The notes: generated by a model from the letters alone, not told the origin. 64,000 nt of DNA from Pyrocephalus nanus (GCA_038380795.1 CM076266.1:13662001-13726000), one strand, 5' to 3'; counted from the stretch's first letter, positions 1 through 24,263 are shown. Made by a program: numbers and translations.

Positions 1-9091
<9,091 letters not shown>

Positions 9092-9363
9092 TGAATCCTG
9101 AATTGTTTCCTGCCTCTCTCACCTGCTCCTTATTTAAACTTGTGTTTTCTGACCTTGTCTTCCAAATCCTATCATCAGCAGAGAAGTGTTTGAGTCACAC
9201 GTGTGTCCTGCTCTTCAGATACTCTTTGTGATCCACACAGCAGGGATTCTAAAAAGTTGATTTTTTGCTATTAGCTGTAGTTCAGCTTACTCCTTACTCT
9301 GCAAAGCAGGGCCTAAATGCTGTCATGCATTTGGGTGGTGGGGTTTTTTTGCGTTTTGTTTTG

Positions 9364-9382
9364 TTTTTTTTTTTTTTTTTTT
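9364..9382 (+). repeat. Poly(T)19 tract
   Basis: Nineteen uninterrupted T follow a short T/G-rich lead-in. The tract lies about 320 bp inside the intron after exon A, in sense orientation. There is no adjacent target-site duplication or retroelement body that would identify it as the tail of a minus-strand insertion. Confidence 0.9.
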
Positions 9383-12300
9383 AGAGTTAATAGGCCTTGT
9401 CTATAATGATTTTTACTGATCTCTGTAGAAGTCCTAATGTCAGTAAATAATCTGAATGTCCACAGCTGGTCTGGTTTGTCTTTCTGACACAGCTTTGCTA
9501 GTTTTTACTTTCCAAGGCTCTATTCAAGTAATACAAAACACAAATTGCAAATGATTTTTCATTGCAATAACATTCTTAAAACCAAAACAGTGAAATGTAG
9601 AGTGAGTATTTTTCGATCATTTTTTTTCAATATGATTTCAGTATCTTTATATGAATTGCATTACTCACTAGAGAAGTCAGCAGGAAGCTCTCTTCTCAGT
9701 GCATTATTAAAAAAAATAAATTGGAAGGAATATGCCCTTTTGTACAGATCCCAAGATTGCCCATATTTGTGATGATAACTTGCAGACAAACTCAAAAGGA
9801 AAAAATATATTTTTTAATATAAATGAGTAAATTAAAAGGGTTATTACACTTATGGTTACCATTCTGACTACATAGCACAATGTCATCTTGGCAAATACGC
9901 AGCTTATTTTAGCTTTTATTTTTTTCCCTTCATTTTTATTATTTCTGTGTAGTATAAATGCAAACTAAGACTCAGCAGCTGGGACTCCCTCACCCAAATA
10001 AAGAAGTCATTATACGCTACTAATGAACTGAGCTATTTTTGGTGGGCTTTTGGTCATTTCAAAACCATCTATAAAAGCTCAGTGCTCACAGGCATTGAGG
10101 TCCCCATTCATGCAGAGGTGTCAGTTTAACGTGGTATTCTTAGGATTATGCTGGAGCAGGATTGCAGGTAATGGTATATTTTCTGTCACTTGTACTGGTG
10201 TGGCACAGAAGTGTATGTTGTTTTGAAATAATGTCTTTTAATCTATTCTGATTTAGAGAAGAAAAATTATAATCTAATCCATTTTAAGTATTAACATTTT
10301 CAGTTAATTTTTCTGAAATCATAGTGAGATGACATTTCATTACTCCACAAGCATAGATATGAAGGGCCATACATAGCATGATCAGATTTCTCTGAGTGTC
10401 TGAAGTTAGCAGAAATTGGAGAAAACTGAACAGCAGCTCACCTTTCACACTAGTTTTCTTGCATCATTAGTTGTTCAGCATGTACTTACTCTTGATTTTT
10501 GTGAAAATATTTCATGTCTACTGGAGTACAGTGACCAAACTGGAAAGGAATGCATGTGATCTCATACACTGATGGGAAGCAAGGCACCAGAAAAACCTTA
10601 AATCAAGAAGACTGGAAAAAATTTAAGTTATATTAGTTAGCACAATATATACTGATAATTTGGTTTACCTTTTTTGCATACTGTTTATATTGTTCTTTTG
10701 AATATAGGTAAGATGCAGTAAACATCCGGAATTAAATAGTAATTGCTGTGCAATGTGTGTTATGAATTAATCTTGAGTTCATTTGTGTTAGACTTTTTTT
10801 TTCTATTTTCAATGTCTTAATTGCTTCATGTGAGTCAAGATTTTATAGTCAATCCTATTTCTCTTAGGAATGGATATTAAGAATTCTGCTTTCTTTTCCC
10901 AATATAAGCAACAATTTCATTTCTATTATTATTTTAAAAGGTGTATTTTTGAAGTTCCTGTCACCAATCACTTACCAAGGTACTAACACTGAGTTTTTAC
11001 AAATATATTTGTGTTATTTGAACTACAGAAAATCCTCACTATTTTTCTTAGGTTGTTTTCTTCAGCTACTCGTATAACAAAGAGATGACTGTGCTTTGTT
11101 CCAGACTGTTTCATTGATTATAGATGACAGACATTTTGAGAAAAGCAATGAGAACAATCTTAATTTTCTGCTCAGTGCATTGGGCTTGAGCACCCATATA
11201 TCTTTTGTGGGCGGTTGGCACTATGTAATGTTTTCACTGCAGTTCTCTCTCTTGACAGCACAAGAACATATGTTCTTGGGCTGAGATTTGCAGCACAGTT
11301 GTAGATTAGCAACTTTGCCCCAGCAGTATCTTGCAGAAACAAGAAACGGGTTTCTGGGAGAGTTGCCAAAAGCTTCATCCACCTACTGACTCTTAAGAAG
11401 TGACATTACTTTCAGTCCATCACCTCTAAGGAGAAGTAATTGACAGGTAGAAACCCTGTCCAATTTTTGGAGGAATTAGCAGAGGGGAAACTGCATGTGC
11501 CTAGCAGAGGGGATTTATTTCTTGGGGACAAGCGAGAGAAGACTTCTTGTTGGTGTTTGTTTCATTTTGGGTATGAAGAATTTGGAATGGCAGGAAAATA
11601 GGCAGATACCCAAGCTGAGATGAAATGAAGGGGTGGGAGTGCTGCCATGCACCAAAGTCTGTGAGGAGCCAGGACATATGCCAGTAGTTCTGGGCAACAG
11701 AAAGGGAAAAGGGGAAGAGGGAAAATACGGGCTATTTGAAGGATCCTACTGAAGAAACTGTAGTGCTGCCTGTAGTTCCTAGGATAGATGGAGACAGTAG
11801 GATCTGCTTTGTCCCTAGGGAAAGAAGGGAATGAGCAGAGAGAAACACAGTTTGCTCTGGAGGGGCCTGAGTTGGTCCTGTGAAGACTTGGATGTGTGTT
11901 AATTGAGATGCATTTCTGCTTCAATAAGTGGAATGTTTTCATATGAAATCCTTGCCTAAACTGAATGTGCACTCTCATCCATATCTTAGATAATCTTATT
12001 GTGAGGAAACATTTATTATCAGGATATCATAATACACTCTGTGTTTCCTTAGAGAATTGAAATCTTACTTAATTTCTAGTTTCTGTGTTGTTCACCTGGA
12101 AGAGCAACTGAAAACCAGGTGCTTTCTGTCCCAAAGTACTTATTTATTTGCAGAATTATTGATTATTTACAAGTTATTGTAGTGTTGGTAACTGTACTCA
12201 GCTAAGTAATTCCTGACCTCATCCTTGCCATGAGCGATTCCAACCAAATGATTAGGTCTTCTCATCTATGAAAGTATTCAAAAAATTGGCTTATGATTAT

Positions 12301-14694
12301 CTTCAGCTTTAGTAGGTAAATTCACTTCTTGGGGATTTTTTTATAACTGAATATTAAAATCATTTTCAAATATTTTTTGTGTACATGTGAGGCATATCTC
12401 TATTACCTGGTGACTCATGACTTGACTTAATCCTGCCTCTTGCTTCCTTGAGCCATTTTAATGAAACAGGAAGAAATCTCTTAGTAGAAATCTCTTCTCA
12501 GAGGCCTGGAGTAATACTTGATTTGCAAGCTGGAATTTTGTTTGAATTGTGTTAACTGTACTGGTGAACAGATTGTACATAGCTGAAGCATATCATGTGT
12601 GCTTTCTTCCATTGCAGTGAAATATTTTTTGATATTGTTGTTTTCTGAATAACTGTTATTTTGAATCACATTCTTAATAATTCAGTACCAAAGCCTATTG
12701 GCTTAACTAGTTACCCTAATAGATATGAGCTGCATTAATGAAAATCATGTTTCTTTTCCCTTAAATGTTTGTGTCATGGTATTGGAAGAATGTAAATGCA
12801 ACAGCCAGATATGTTGCATCTTATAACGACAGTGAATTAATTATCCCATATATTTTCAGTGTGGTTTCTTAAATTTGCATCTCCATTTGTGGTGAAGAAT
12901 GGCTTATAATTTCAAATGAGTTACCTGCTTTGATCGTGCTTCTCTGGAAGGTGTAAGACTTATCTAGTTAACCTGCCTTGCTTAATGCAGAGATACAGTA
13001 TGGCTAACCAGCGTAGGAAAACCTTCCTACTGTGACTTTTCTGCTTTTGATTAATATATTGTTCCATCAGAGATAACAACATTGGTACAGCAGAAAGAAG
13101 TGAAAATGTATGTTAAGAAGGACAGCTCAGAGCTCAGGAGAGAGTAAAATGTTTGTGCATGTGCCTCCCACTCTTGGGTTCACCCACCTGGAGCAAAGCA
13201 AATGGCACACAACATGCTCTGTGGGGTGGATCAGCAACAGCAAACACATAACTGAGTGTACTTGGCACATTGTTTTGTAATTGCTTCTTTCCTTTGCTTT
13301 TTGTCTTTGCCATTTAGTCAGAAGCCAGATTTTTTGCTTATTTGTTGTTAAATGTGTCTGTCCATATGTGTATTTTTAGGTGGAAAATTATGGTGTCTTC
13401 TAGGAATAATAATTGTTTTTAGGATATGCTTTCTTCCTACTTTGAAACCGAATCTTTTTGAGATCTGTAAGTTGCAGAGAAAGAATTTGAAACTTTATGT
13501 GACTGATCTAAGTCTCATCTACTGTCAAATATCTTATCTTGTGTTTTTCACATCTCCTGTTCCAGGTATTTTTGCTGTTCCCATGGGCTGAGAATGAGTA
13601 GTACAAATTTTCAAATTGTTGGGTTGCAGGGTTTTATATTTATGTGAAAGATGCAATGCTTTCTAATCCTCTTTGTAAACAGAATAAAAAAAGTATTTCC
13701 CTAATGAAATATGTCTAGATAGGGAAAATCATGAACGCATTTTTGAAAAGCTTCAACAATAATGGTATGTCAGTGTCAAAATCAGATTTAAAGTGAAAAT
13801 GAGTTTCGTTTAGCTTTGAGTCTTTTTAAACAGCTTAGTGAAGTTTGCTTTGTCACTGTCACCAAAGACATGGTATTTTAATAGTTTTTAAGTATAATTC
13901 AAAGGATTGAAGAGCCCTGTGTTTGAATTTTTTATGTTAGTGTCATTTGATAGTCAGGGAGTCTGAATTGCAGAGTTTAAATCTATGAAATTGACTAGGG
14001 AAGACTGTGGACTAATAGACTGGGCATCATTCTGGGAATGAAAGACATAAGTGTTGCTGATGCTTCTTGGGAACTTTGTTCTCTGGCACTCCTGGCACTC
14101 TTTGTACTCTTGCAGAAGGGAGGTGCTGTGTACCAGGTGAACAGTGTTGGAAAGGTGCTGTAATTCAACAGAATCTGCTAAGGAGCAGTACAGGAAATCT
14201 GCAAAGAGCCTGGCGTCTTTGTCACGATAGGTTTTAAGTCCCCACATGATGAATACAGCCTTCTGCTTTTGAAATAAAAATGCAATGTTTGAAACAGAAA
14301 TTCTGAAAAATTCAATTGCCACAAATATTTCTTCATCCAGGTTTATCTGAGCAGGGATTTTCTCTTTTCAGTAAGATAGTTGTGATTTTTGTCATTCCAG
14401 ATGTGATTTCACATAGACTGGGAGGACAGAAAATGAAGAGTGGGTTATCCTCTGATGATGAAATAGAGCATTTTAATGTAGAAAATGTTGTTGTAGGAGA
14501 GAGAATAATGGAAATTCAAGAAAACAAAAGTTATATACATCCATTTACTTTCTTTGTGATAGTAACTTGTTGCTGGCAGCTTGTCATGTGATGATAAAAT
14601 CATTTAGAGGAATCGTACCCAGAGAGAGTGCAATATAAAATAAACATAGTATGTGTTATTTTTGTCCTGGGTAGCGTGTAAAATTCATTACTTT

Positions 14695-14997
14695 CACAGA
14701 ATCACAGAACAGCTGAGGTTGGAAGGTACCTCTGGAGACTGTCTAGTCCAGCCTTTCTGGTCAAAACAGGGGCAGCCAGATCAGGTTACTCAGGTCTGTG
14801 TCCAGTCAGGTTTTGAGTATAGATATCTCCAAGGATGGAGCCTGCACCACCTCTTTGAGCAACCTCTTCCAGTGTTCAATCACTCTTAGAGTAAAAGAGG
14901 TTTTTTTCTTATATTTTGATAAAGTAGCTTGTATTTCTTTAAGTGCCCATTGCCCCTGGTGCTTTCACTGAATACCATGAAGAGCTGGCTGATTTCT
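14695..14997 (-). mobile_element. CR1 LINE 3' fragment
   Basis: On the + strand the element opens with cacagaatcacagaacag, then 'gaggttggaagg' and 'tagtccagcc', the reverse complement of the 3' end of avian CR1 elements. Further on, the phrases about a 'caggttttgag..tatctcca' stretch and 'ttgcccctggtgctttcact' follow CR1 in order. CR1 copies are usually truncated at the 5' end during target-primed reverse transcription, and this 0.3-kb piece fits that. It carries many substitutions and a T insertion patch, so it is an old inactive copy. It lies antisense to PARD3. The inner (5') boundary is approximate. Confidence 0.9.
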
Positions 14998-17036
14998 TTA
15001 AGAGTAGCTACTGATATTTTAATGCAATAAAAATAAAACCTCTGGGAAAGAAATCAAAACTCCTGCCTTTCAAATTGCAAAAACAAATACAGTATTTCTT
15101 ATCATCACCAGCAAGTTGGGAATGAGAGACACAAAGTGAAAAATCCTTGCCTAGTGCACAGAGGTAACAGCCAATGTGCATCACTTGATGTGTGCTGTTC
15201 TGTTTGCTGAGGTCTGTGTATATGGACAGGATTCAACTGTTTGCATCCAAAAGTCAGTCATGACCAGATGTGTTAAGCATGGAGAAACAACAATTAAAAA
15301 CAACAAATCCAAAGTGTAGGTGTGATTTTCTCCATCTCCTTTATTCTTTCACCTCTTTTTGGTCCGTCATCCATTTGTGGATACCCATCTGTCAGATTTC
15401 CTCTCTGTCCCCCAAAAGAGACAGATTATTTGTGGAAGATCTGAAAACTGGTAAGGTTTTTTCCCACTTCTGCTCTGAGGCTGAGCAAGTCTGTTGATCA
15501 TTCTCAGACTTTGTTCTTCGTCTCTCTCTCTGTGATGGGTGAGCAGTGTCTGGGTGAGCAATGTCTGGTCCATATGTGAGGGGACATGGTGCTGCATCAT
15601 GAGCTGGGAATGCCAAGGAGGGCCTTGATGAGCGAGTCTCTTACTCTTGATGAAGGAGTGGTGGAATGTGCACAGGTTGTTTGTCTTTTCAGTTCAGTAA
15701 ATGTGGTGTACAGCATCTCTCTGAGAGACAATGAAAGCTATACTGAAAACAAAAAGCTCTCAAGTACATGGTATAGGATAACTGAAGATTGTTTCTCTGC
15801 CATTCAGCTAAGTGAATGTGTACTTTGTAAATTCCCATGTTTAAATCTTAAATCCCTATTGCTTTTAATTTTTTATGGTTTTACTGCTCTCCTTGGGTTT
15901 GAGGGTGAAAAACTCTTTGCCTAAAAGAGTAGGCTGATAAAAGATTGAATAAGTTGTAAAAAAAAAAAAAATAGGATGTTCAGGTTTAGTGATATTTTTT
16001 AAGTTTAGAAGAACATATATTTTTCTTGGCAACAGTTGGATCTGGGTTTTGACCTGCTTTCATCTGTTTAGTTGTACCTACAACCATGCAACCATAAACA
16101 TGTGATTCAAGAGTTTTGGCAGATTCAAATATTTGTTTTCTGATTATCAAGGTTATGTATTTGGGCAAAGTGTGTTTGCATGTTGGCTGAATGTGTAGCT
16201 AGCAAGAAAAAGAACTTCAGTGTACAATTCAGGTTGAAGGCTGTGCTTCCCAACAGTGTTCTAACATGAACCTGCATGTTTTAAACAGTGAAAATTTCAG
16301 CTTTTTTTGCTATATTTGTTGCATTTTTAAATTAACTTATCTCATCTTGCAATGAATACTAATCATATAAGCAGACAAGAAAGACAAGCAGGCAATCTCA
16401 GAATAAAATTCACTCATATATGGAACTAATCAGTGTAAAGGACAAATATGGCTAGGGAGATGATGGTAAGCTTTAGTTAGAGGGGAAAATCAGCTCCAGT
16501 ATAAACAGGATTTCAAACTAGGGATGCCTAGTCACCTTCTGGGCTTAATTCTGTTATGACTAACTTTGGGGCTGAAACACTTAGCAGGTCACTGAGCCTG
16601 GTTTTGTTTTACAGCCTTGACAGAAAGGGGATGATCATTGTTTGCTACCACCCAGTTTTATTATCTCTTTATAAACGAGCTCTTCAGCTCCTGTACACAG
16701 ATGTTCAACTTAAGAGCATTGCCTGCTGAGCATATGAAGTAAAAGAAATGTGGATAAAAATTAAAGCCATAAGAGGGAGAAAGATGGGAAGCTGTTCTGT
16801 GTGAGAAAGTTGGCTTAGACTGCAAGGAGCCAAAGGTGTCGATGCTGCAGTAAACTCAGATAAAAGAGAAACACACTGCTACAAGCCACCTGTCTGGTAC
16901 CCCTTTGGGCTTTCCCCACAGACTGCAGGAGGGATTCTGGCCAAGGTCTGAAATGAACTGGCAAGCTGGATGAGGTGGTGGATGCTTTGCTGGGAGCCTT
17001 GCAGAGACCCCTGTCCGTGTTGTTCCATCTGGAGAA

Positions 17037-17081
17037 GGGTGGGTGGTTTGGGTGAGGGTGGGCGGTGGGGAGGAGGATGGG
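17037..17081 (+). other. G-quadruplex motif, sense strand
   Basis: Seven runs of three or more G occur at 17037-17039, 17041-17043, 17050-17052, 17056-17058, 17060-17062, 17067-17070 and 17079-17081. The first five loops are 1, 6, 3, 1 and 4 nt. The first six runs satisfy the standard four-run G3 rule with loops up to 7 nt. The G-rich strand is the PARD3 sense strand, so a structure could form in the non-template DNA or the pre-mRNA. The surrounding 16900-17130 block is GC-rich compared with the intron. Folding is predicted from sequence only. Confidence 0.75.
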
Positions 17082-20000
17082 CAGGATGTGTGAGAAGGCA
17101 CTGCTTGCTTGCTGTGGGTTTGGGGCATCGCCTTCATGCTTCTGACCTTAAATACCTGCACTTCTCAATGATCATCAGTATACTGAAGAAAGAGGGGAGA
17201 AAGAGTTTGGTTACTCAGAGAAGAAAGAATGGTTACTCATATCCCAGCCTCCTTTCTTAATTTCAGAAACACAGATGCAAATTTTTAAATGTACAGACAG
17301 GCAGTTGCAGCATTTTAGAGGTGTGGCCACCTGCAAGTATCTACCTGACACTTAAAAGGATACTGCTGGTGGTATATAAGATATTCTTTATTTCTAGATC
17401 CAGATATAAAGTCCTTGTGAGATTTCTTGTACCCCCTTTTTTCCTGTTTCTCTTAGCTATTCAAATATATTTAATATTGCCATTCTATTTGTTAAATCCT
17501 ATCTTCAGAGCACACTTTTAAATTAATCCATTATCAGCTTTTTTTCCCTTCTTACAGTTTAATTTCGTGGCTCTCCCAAGGAATCGAATGAAGGAATGTC
17601 GACACTTCAAATGAACAAACAACTTTAAAAATTATATTTTATCTAAATCCAAATTGATGTAAAATGTATACATTTGTGTACAAAAGCAAATCTCTCATGA
17701 AAATGGCAGGACTGTGCATAACTACATTATTGCAATTAAACAGATACTCATACAGGGTATATACAGTATATAGGTAGACATACCTTAAAACTTTTTAGCT
17801 GCCTTTAAAGTGGCACAGCATAAGAGAATATTTCACTTGAATGAAAAATAGTAGAAGAGGAAAATTATTGCTAAGTCTGATGTGTAGAGGAATTAGAACT
17901 GTAGCTTCATCTTAAGTTAACCAGTTAATTTATTTTACTTTAAAATAAGACCATGGAAAGCTCTGTCTTGTTTAAGCTTACAGATATAAAATCCAGCTTC
18001 TGAATTATAATTACTGAATATAAACTGCTGCATGTTATTTTGGTTGTTTTGCATTATCTCTTGTGAGGTTTTATTGTGAGATTAATAAGTAAAGAGTGAA
18101 TGGAAGAAGCAGCTTCTTTTCTGTTTTTATGTCTGAGAAATATCAGTGTATACTGCTTGGAAACTTCTGGCTTTGCATGTGTACGTGCAGAGATCATGAC
18201 ATTTTTGATTTCTGTGTTGTAAACAAGAGAGATCAACATAATAGGCAGTCCCATGTTTTTCGGTTTACTCTTAATTTAGCCCATATTCTCTGACACTAAA
18301 TATTTACATAACAGTACATGCACAGAAAGCTGTCTGTTCATCATGGCCCCTAGTTATTGCTCTGTTTTTAAGGTCATGCTTTGCTTGTCAGTCAAAGGAT
18401 AACATGGAATATATAAATTGGAATTGGACAACTCTGGAAATTTCCGAGTGTAAGGCGATAGAACTTTAACAGAACACTGGCTTTTCAATAGCTTTTTTCC
18501 TTCTTGGCATCTAATGAGCTATTGTCCATGCATAATACATTAATTCCATTCATGGACCTATACAGAGGGTCATTTTTGAAGACAAGTCTTTCTGAAAATA
18601 TCAGAATGACTGTAGAGTGGTCATTCTTTTCATCTATTTTCATCGTAAATAGTGCATACGAGTTCTTTATTAGGCTCTTAGATTTGTATCTTCTGCAAAT
18701 CTGTTTTTGCCAGTTGCTGGAAATGACCAGTGTTCTGTGTCTGAGCTGATAGGAGGCATGAAGCTGTGACAATTCTTTAATATGGGAGTCCTCTTTTACT
18801 TTGCTCCTCGGAGAATGGCCTAAGATCAAAGGTTCCTGAAACTGGGTGGATGTAACTGGTCCCTTCTATGTTCTAAATGGCTGTTCTGCGTCTGGATTAT
18901 TGTAGCTTCTGGGGTCATCAGCTCTTCAGTGTGCATCAAAAAAAGAGCAAGCTTGGAAATTAAATTGTGAAATGATGAAGTAAACTGAATCTACTGGGAG
19001 GAAAAGGAAACTCCCTGAAGCAGTAATGTCAGTTTCTTAACATGTATGGATAATTAGAAGGAGTGACTGGTACAATTAGTTTCGAGATAAAACTGTTGAC
19101 GTTTGGTAGAAATTGTTAAAAAATGCCGATGAATAGAGAGAATAGTTCCAAATCTGACATCTATGTAAGTAGTTGGGTTTTTTTAAATGGAGTTTCTGTT
19201 CCTGCAATGCATCTATTGGGTTAATTAATGTATTTGCCCTGTAAAATAGACATTATTTTTGTAGTTTTCTTTATTTTTACCTTTTGTTTTTGTTGTTTTT
19301 TTTTTTTTTGTTTTATACCATATTTATTTGTCTAAAACCCAGTTAAAAAGCAACCGCAAAACCTCAACCAAACAAAAAACTGATTGCTACACCTTTAGAC
19401 AGGATGGGAAATGGATATATGTATGTATTACTTCATTGATAAACAGATGTTTTCATCATAGAGTTATTTACATAAACTGTGTGACTGTTTTGGTAATTGC
19501 AGCTTTTAGATTCCTGTCTGAGAGTGACACGAAACTGTTCAGGTGCTAACATGGATATAGTGGAGCATAAAAAAAAAGAGCAGCCTTTATAGTGAGTGAT
19601 TCAACAACAAATGCACTTGTAGGCATGAAGTTGCCCAAAGCCTCTCGAGTAAAATTATAGTCTCAAAAGACTAAATGAAGTCTCGCCTCTCAACAAATCC
19701 TATGTCCATCTGAGGCCGTGATAAGGAACTAAAGCCAAGCAAATGATGAGCCTTTCCTGAAGTGTACAGTTTATAAGAAAAGACTGCATAGCAAAAAGAG
19801 GTCAGAGTCCAAAATGGTCTCTTAGTGAAGATCTAAATGAGGCATGGGCTGTTTTCTGTATAAATAATGAAAGTGAAAACTTGGTTTAAACTTCTTTCAT
19901 AGGATTACTTTGAAGGGGTCTTCAATCTATTTTACACCTCTTATAATGCTATCTAGGTTGTGGGGGTTTTTTGTTTTGTTTTTGTTTGTTTGTTTGTTTT

Positions 20001-20889
20001 TTAAAAAAAGCATATGAAAATTTGCTGCACTTTGCCTTAGCCATTCAGGAGGTCAAAACAAAGGGAAAACCCATCTTCTTCACTATTTGGAAAGTGGCCT
20101 AGTAGCAAATGAGATGGCAGATGTGGAACTGTCACTGTATCATGTGGAGGATGTTCCGGTTGGATTCGTGGTGCTGGGACTCTGTAGGGGGACAACTGTG
20201 GGTTAAAATCACAAGTGAGCTTATGCACTGGCAGCTAATAATTGAAGTACACAGATCATGCTAATGCATCATTTTATCTACAAGCTGCAGAGTCTTTGAT
20301 GAGGATCTTCTTATATATTGCAAATCATCTGAAATTAAAAGTATAGCAAAATTGCTTCATTTTTCCTGTCCCCTTTCACCCAACCCTCCAGCAAAGCCCC
20401 GCAGGGACACCACGCTGAACTAAAATCTCAAAGTGTTAGATTATGTGTCCTCATTAAAATTACTGCAAAACACTGCTGTTAAGTGTAGTGGTGATATTAT
20501 GACTTGGCAGTTTTAGTATTATATTGATCAATTTCCATTTCAAACGTGATGAAGCTGACATGGCCTGTGGTCCCCAAAGATGTTTGGGAAAGAAATTAAA
20601 AAAAAAAAATAAAAAAATTAGAGCATTTAATTGTAACTGATGATGCGTGTCAGCCCAGGTCCCAGGAGGGCTTACAGCTGCAGCTCCAGAAGAAATGAGA
20701 ATTCCCTGTGTGACCCTGATAGCTTCTGTACCATGAAATCTTTTTTTTTTATGGTATTGCAGCTAAAAGTGACACACATCTTTTCCAGTTGGATGTTGGG
20801 AGCATGTGTGCTAATGCTAGATCATGCTGAAGACAAGTAAAGCTTTCTGGGTTAACATTTGTATATTTAAGAAAAAAAATCACAAGCTA

Positions 20890-20909
20890 ATATATATATA
20901 TATATATAT
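20890..20909. repeat. (AT)10 microsatellite
   Basis: Ten perfect AT units are followed by gtatataaa. This is a simple repeat in the intron between exons A and B and is likely to vary in length between individuals. No other function is visible. Confidence 0.9.
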
Positions 20910-23900
20910 GTATATAAAATAGCAGGCAGCACTACAGCTGGTTCAGTAAATCCTGATGTCTGAGCTGCAGCGTTAGTTTTTGCCTCCACCTCTCTAGTTG
21001 ATCACCAGTGCTATCTTCGAATTAGATCTGGCAGTAGCAGTAATGAAAACCCCTGCATAGACGGGGTTACAGGTAGCCAGGAGCACCTTGAGGCTTTGCT
21101 GTGCAGCTGTCTGTGAGAAGGACTGTGTGTGGCAGTGTTGAAAATGCTACTCTCTCTCTGCTCCTGGTCTAGCTTGGTGCTTGTCCCAGTGCTCTGACCC
21201 ATGGGGTACAGGGGTAGCTGCTTGCCAAAAAGCAGTGACAAAGAAAGGAGAGGAGGACTTGTCTGTGGCTGATTGATCTTCTAATGTTTCACTGTTTGGT
21301 CAACACCAACATGACTCTGTATGTGTGATTGCAGCACTGGTATTTTATTTCAATCTGATAATAGCACTATTTTGAGCCTCTGAACAGTGCTGAGAAAAGA
21401 AGTTACAGAAACCACATCCCTCTACCATTCCAGCATTTATTTCTGCTGTCAGAAAAATTGCTGAGTGACTTGATTGTATAAAATGAGCTGGTATAGGTCT
21501 TAGCAGGAGAAAGGCAGCCTTCTACTGAAGTGGACTACAGGCAGAAATATTTCGGTAGGTGGGATGAATATACTCTTCTGGTGAGCACAGATAATGTAAG
21601 GAGTAAACTCTTTGCAGAATTCTTGTCGTTAGTGTAGATGCACCAAACAGAGGCTCTCTTAGCTTAGATAATTTCACTTGCTCTGTGTACTGTGACACTT
21701 GAGACTTTTTACAACACGAAATTTCAATATAAGCCCTGTGCAATTAGACTGTCCGGCATGATTCCCAGACCTGGTGATTGAATGATTGAAGAGCAACAAA
21801 CCCCTAGATGAACTTTTTTCCTTCTCTCTTGCTCTTGCAAAACACTCCTGTGCATGGGTAATAGATGCTGTGTAAAGAGAGATCTCTGTGCTTTAAAAAT
21901 AAAAATGTCTTTCAAAAAAGTTTCTGCTGAACATTGTAAACGTGAATCAATAAAAAAATGGAATTATCTATAAAGTATAGAAACACAGAAAACATCGTTA
22001 CATAGGAAGAAATTTTTGTTTGTTCAGAGGAGGTGATGGTCTGTCAGACAGTTATTGTTAGATGACAATAACATGTGCTCCAACTGTATGGGTGGTTTTG
22101 TGCATGAAATGATTTTTCCGTTATTTCTTTGTCAGACTTTGATTTTGTTGTTACACCTGCCCACCACTTTGAACAAGAGAAATTGTTGTTTTGGCTTACA
22201 GGAACTGTGACACCACTGTCACCTGAAGAAAAGAACTGTTTAAGAGAAGCAACAGGAAAAAAATCAATGTGTATGCAGCATTCCCTGGCTTTATGGCTTT
22301 GCTGAGGGACAGTTGTACAAAGCTGACTTCCACTGTCCCTTTCTAAGCAAGACATTGAGCAGGTTTCTAGTTTTGCTGTGTGGTTAACCAACAGTGAAAA
22401 CTGGATTGTTTGTAGTTGCTGAAAAACACAAAGTTTTTACCTCATTCGTGGCAGGGTAAACTAATTTATGATGGTGATTTGTTAGGTGGGTTACTTGTGC
22501 AAACATATTTTTACAAGGTTATTTTGTACTGCTTGAATTTAAGCTTTAATGTCTTGAAGTGGAAGACTTATACTACAAACTATTTCAAGAAAACACGTCA
22601 TCAGTTAAGAAAGTTTAAGTTTGATATGTGGGGGAAAAGACTGCTCTTGCACAGGAAGCTTTTGTAAAGTGCTGTGTTTCACAATTATACTGAGACCTGA
22701 ATTTACTAACAAAGCCTGTCATACATTTAATATAGTTGTGAAGGACAATTGTAAGGGAATTGAGGCTGCATCTAGAATATTGGACTAGTATTGTGCCAGG
22801 GCAAAGAAATATCTGTATGGCAAATAGGGAATGGAAATACTCATGCTGATGGAATGTACTGATATAAGAAAGGGCCAAAAATCTGCTATGTGCTATAAAT
22901 AAAGAAAATAATAGTTTTTAGCTGAAAACGTGCACTGGTGTTTGTTTATTATTTTAGAGACTTTTGAGATTCCTAAAAGTGGTAATGTTGCAAAATATGT
23001 AGGACTACAGTCCTTTTTTAAAAATAGATACTCTCTCTAAATTATCTGATTTGGCATGTAGATAGACAAACATTGACTGGAAAAAATACTCCACTTCTGA
23101 AGGAAGGATACTTATATATATTATAGTGCAATTATAATTCTCTTTTGAAAAGCTTAGCAGAATTTCAGTTCCATGTATTATTTCATTTGGAGGTATCTAA
23201 GTTATGTAAGTTATCAGTAACACTGACTTTAGACTTAAGGTGACTCCTGTCATTAAGAACCTGCCTCTGTGCTTTTATTGGCTTTTGGTGATCAGCCTGG
23301 GTAAGGACTAATAATCTTTAGAAGCCGAAGAATTTGTACAGCTTGTGGGAAAGATGTGCAGACAAAGTCATCATTAAAAAGAAAAAAAAATAATTTTCTC
23401 TCAGTCTCAGTGGGATCAGTCTATCTCTGTCAGCACAATCTCCATCTGCTGCTTTTCTACAAATGTGACCGTATTTGTTTACCTTCAGGCAAACCAAGCA
23501 AAGCATTGTCATGTGGAATATTAAATTCAAGTTTTGAACTCTACAGCATGTTATTCTGGTCTAAAGGACAGTACCTGGGGCAGTGAGACCTCTTTGATTG
23601 TAAAATTGATTACATACAGAGACTTGGGAAAATGGTGTAGTGGCTGTAGCTGTCACTGAATGGACTCTTGTTTGGGATATTTGCTTTTGGTGGGAATGAA
23701 AATAAGGAACATCTTACTCTGAAAGCCTTGCTGAATATGTTACTTGGGAAGTCTGTGCACTCAAGGTTTGAAGCTGGAAATGAGAGGAAGGGAAGCACAA
23801 ATGGGTGCAAGATCTACAACTCCACTGAGGCTTTAGCTGGGCTCCCCTGGTGTTAAGGAAAGGGAGCTCTCGCAATGGAGTGGCCGAGCAATCGTGCTGT

Positions 23901-24032
23901 CCTTGGGTCCAGCTGGGCCTGTGTTCTCTTTTGTCAGTCTTCCTTTTGTATTGGTTTAATAACCAGTTGCATTGTTAATGTGCAAGGACTGGTTGTTTTT
24001 TATAAGACACTTTTTTGTTTCTTTTAAACTAG

Positions 24033-24263
<231 letters not shown>

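Noticed and set aside
11562..11978. 138-codon minus-strand open frame
   Set aside because: No recognisable domain or splice context. Its length is within chance for a 64-kb six-frame scan.
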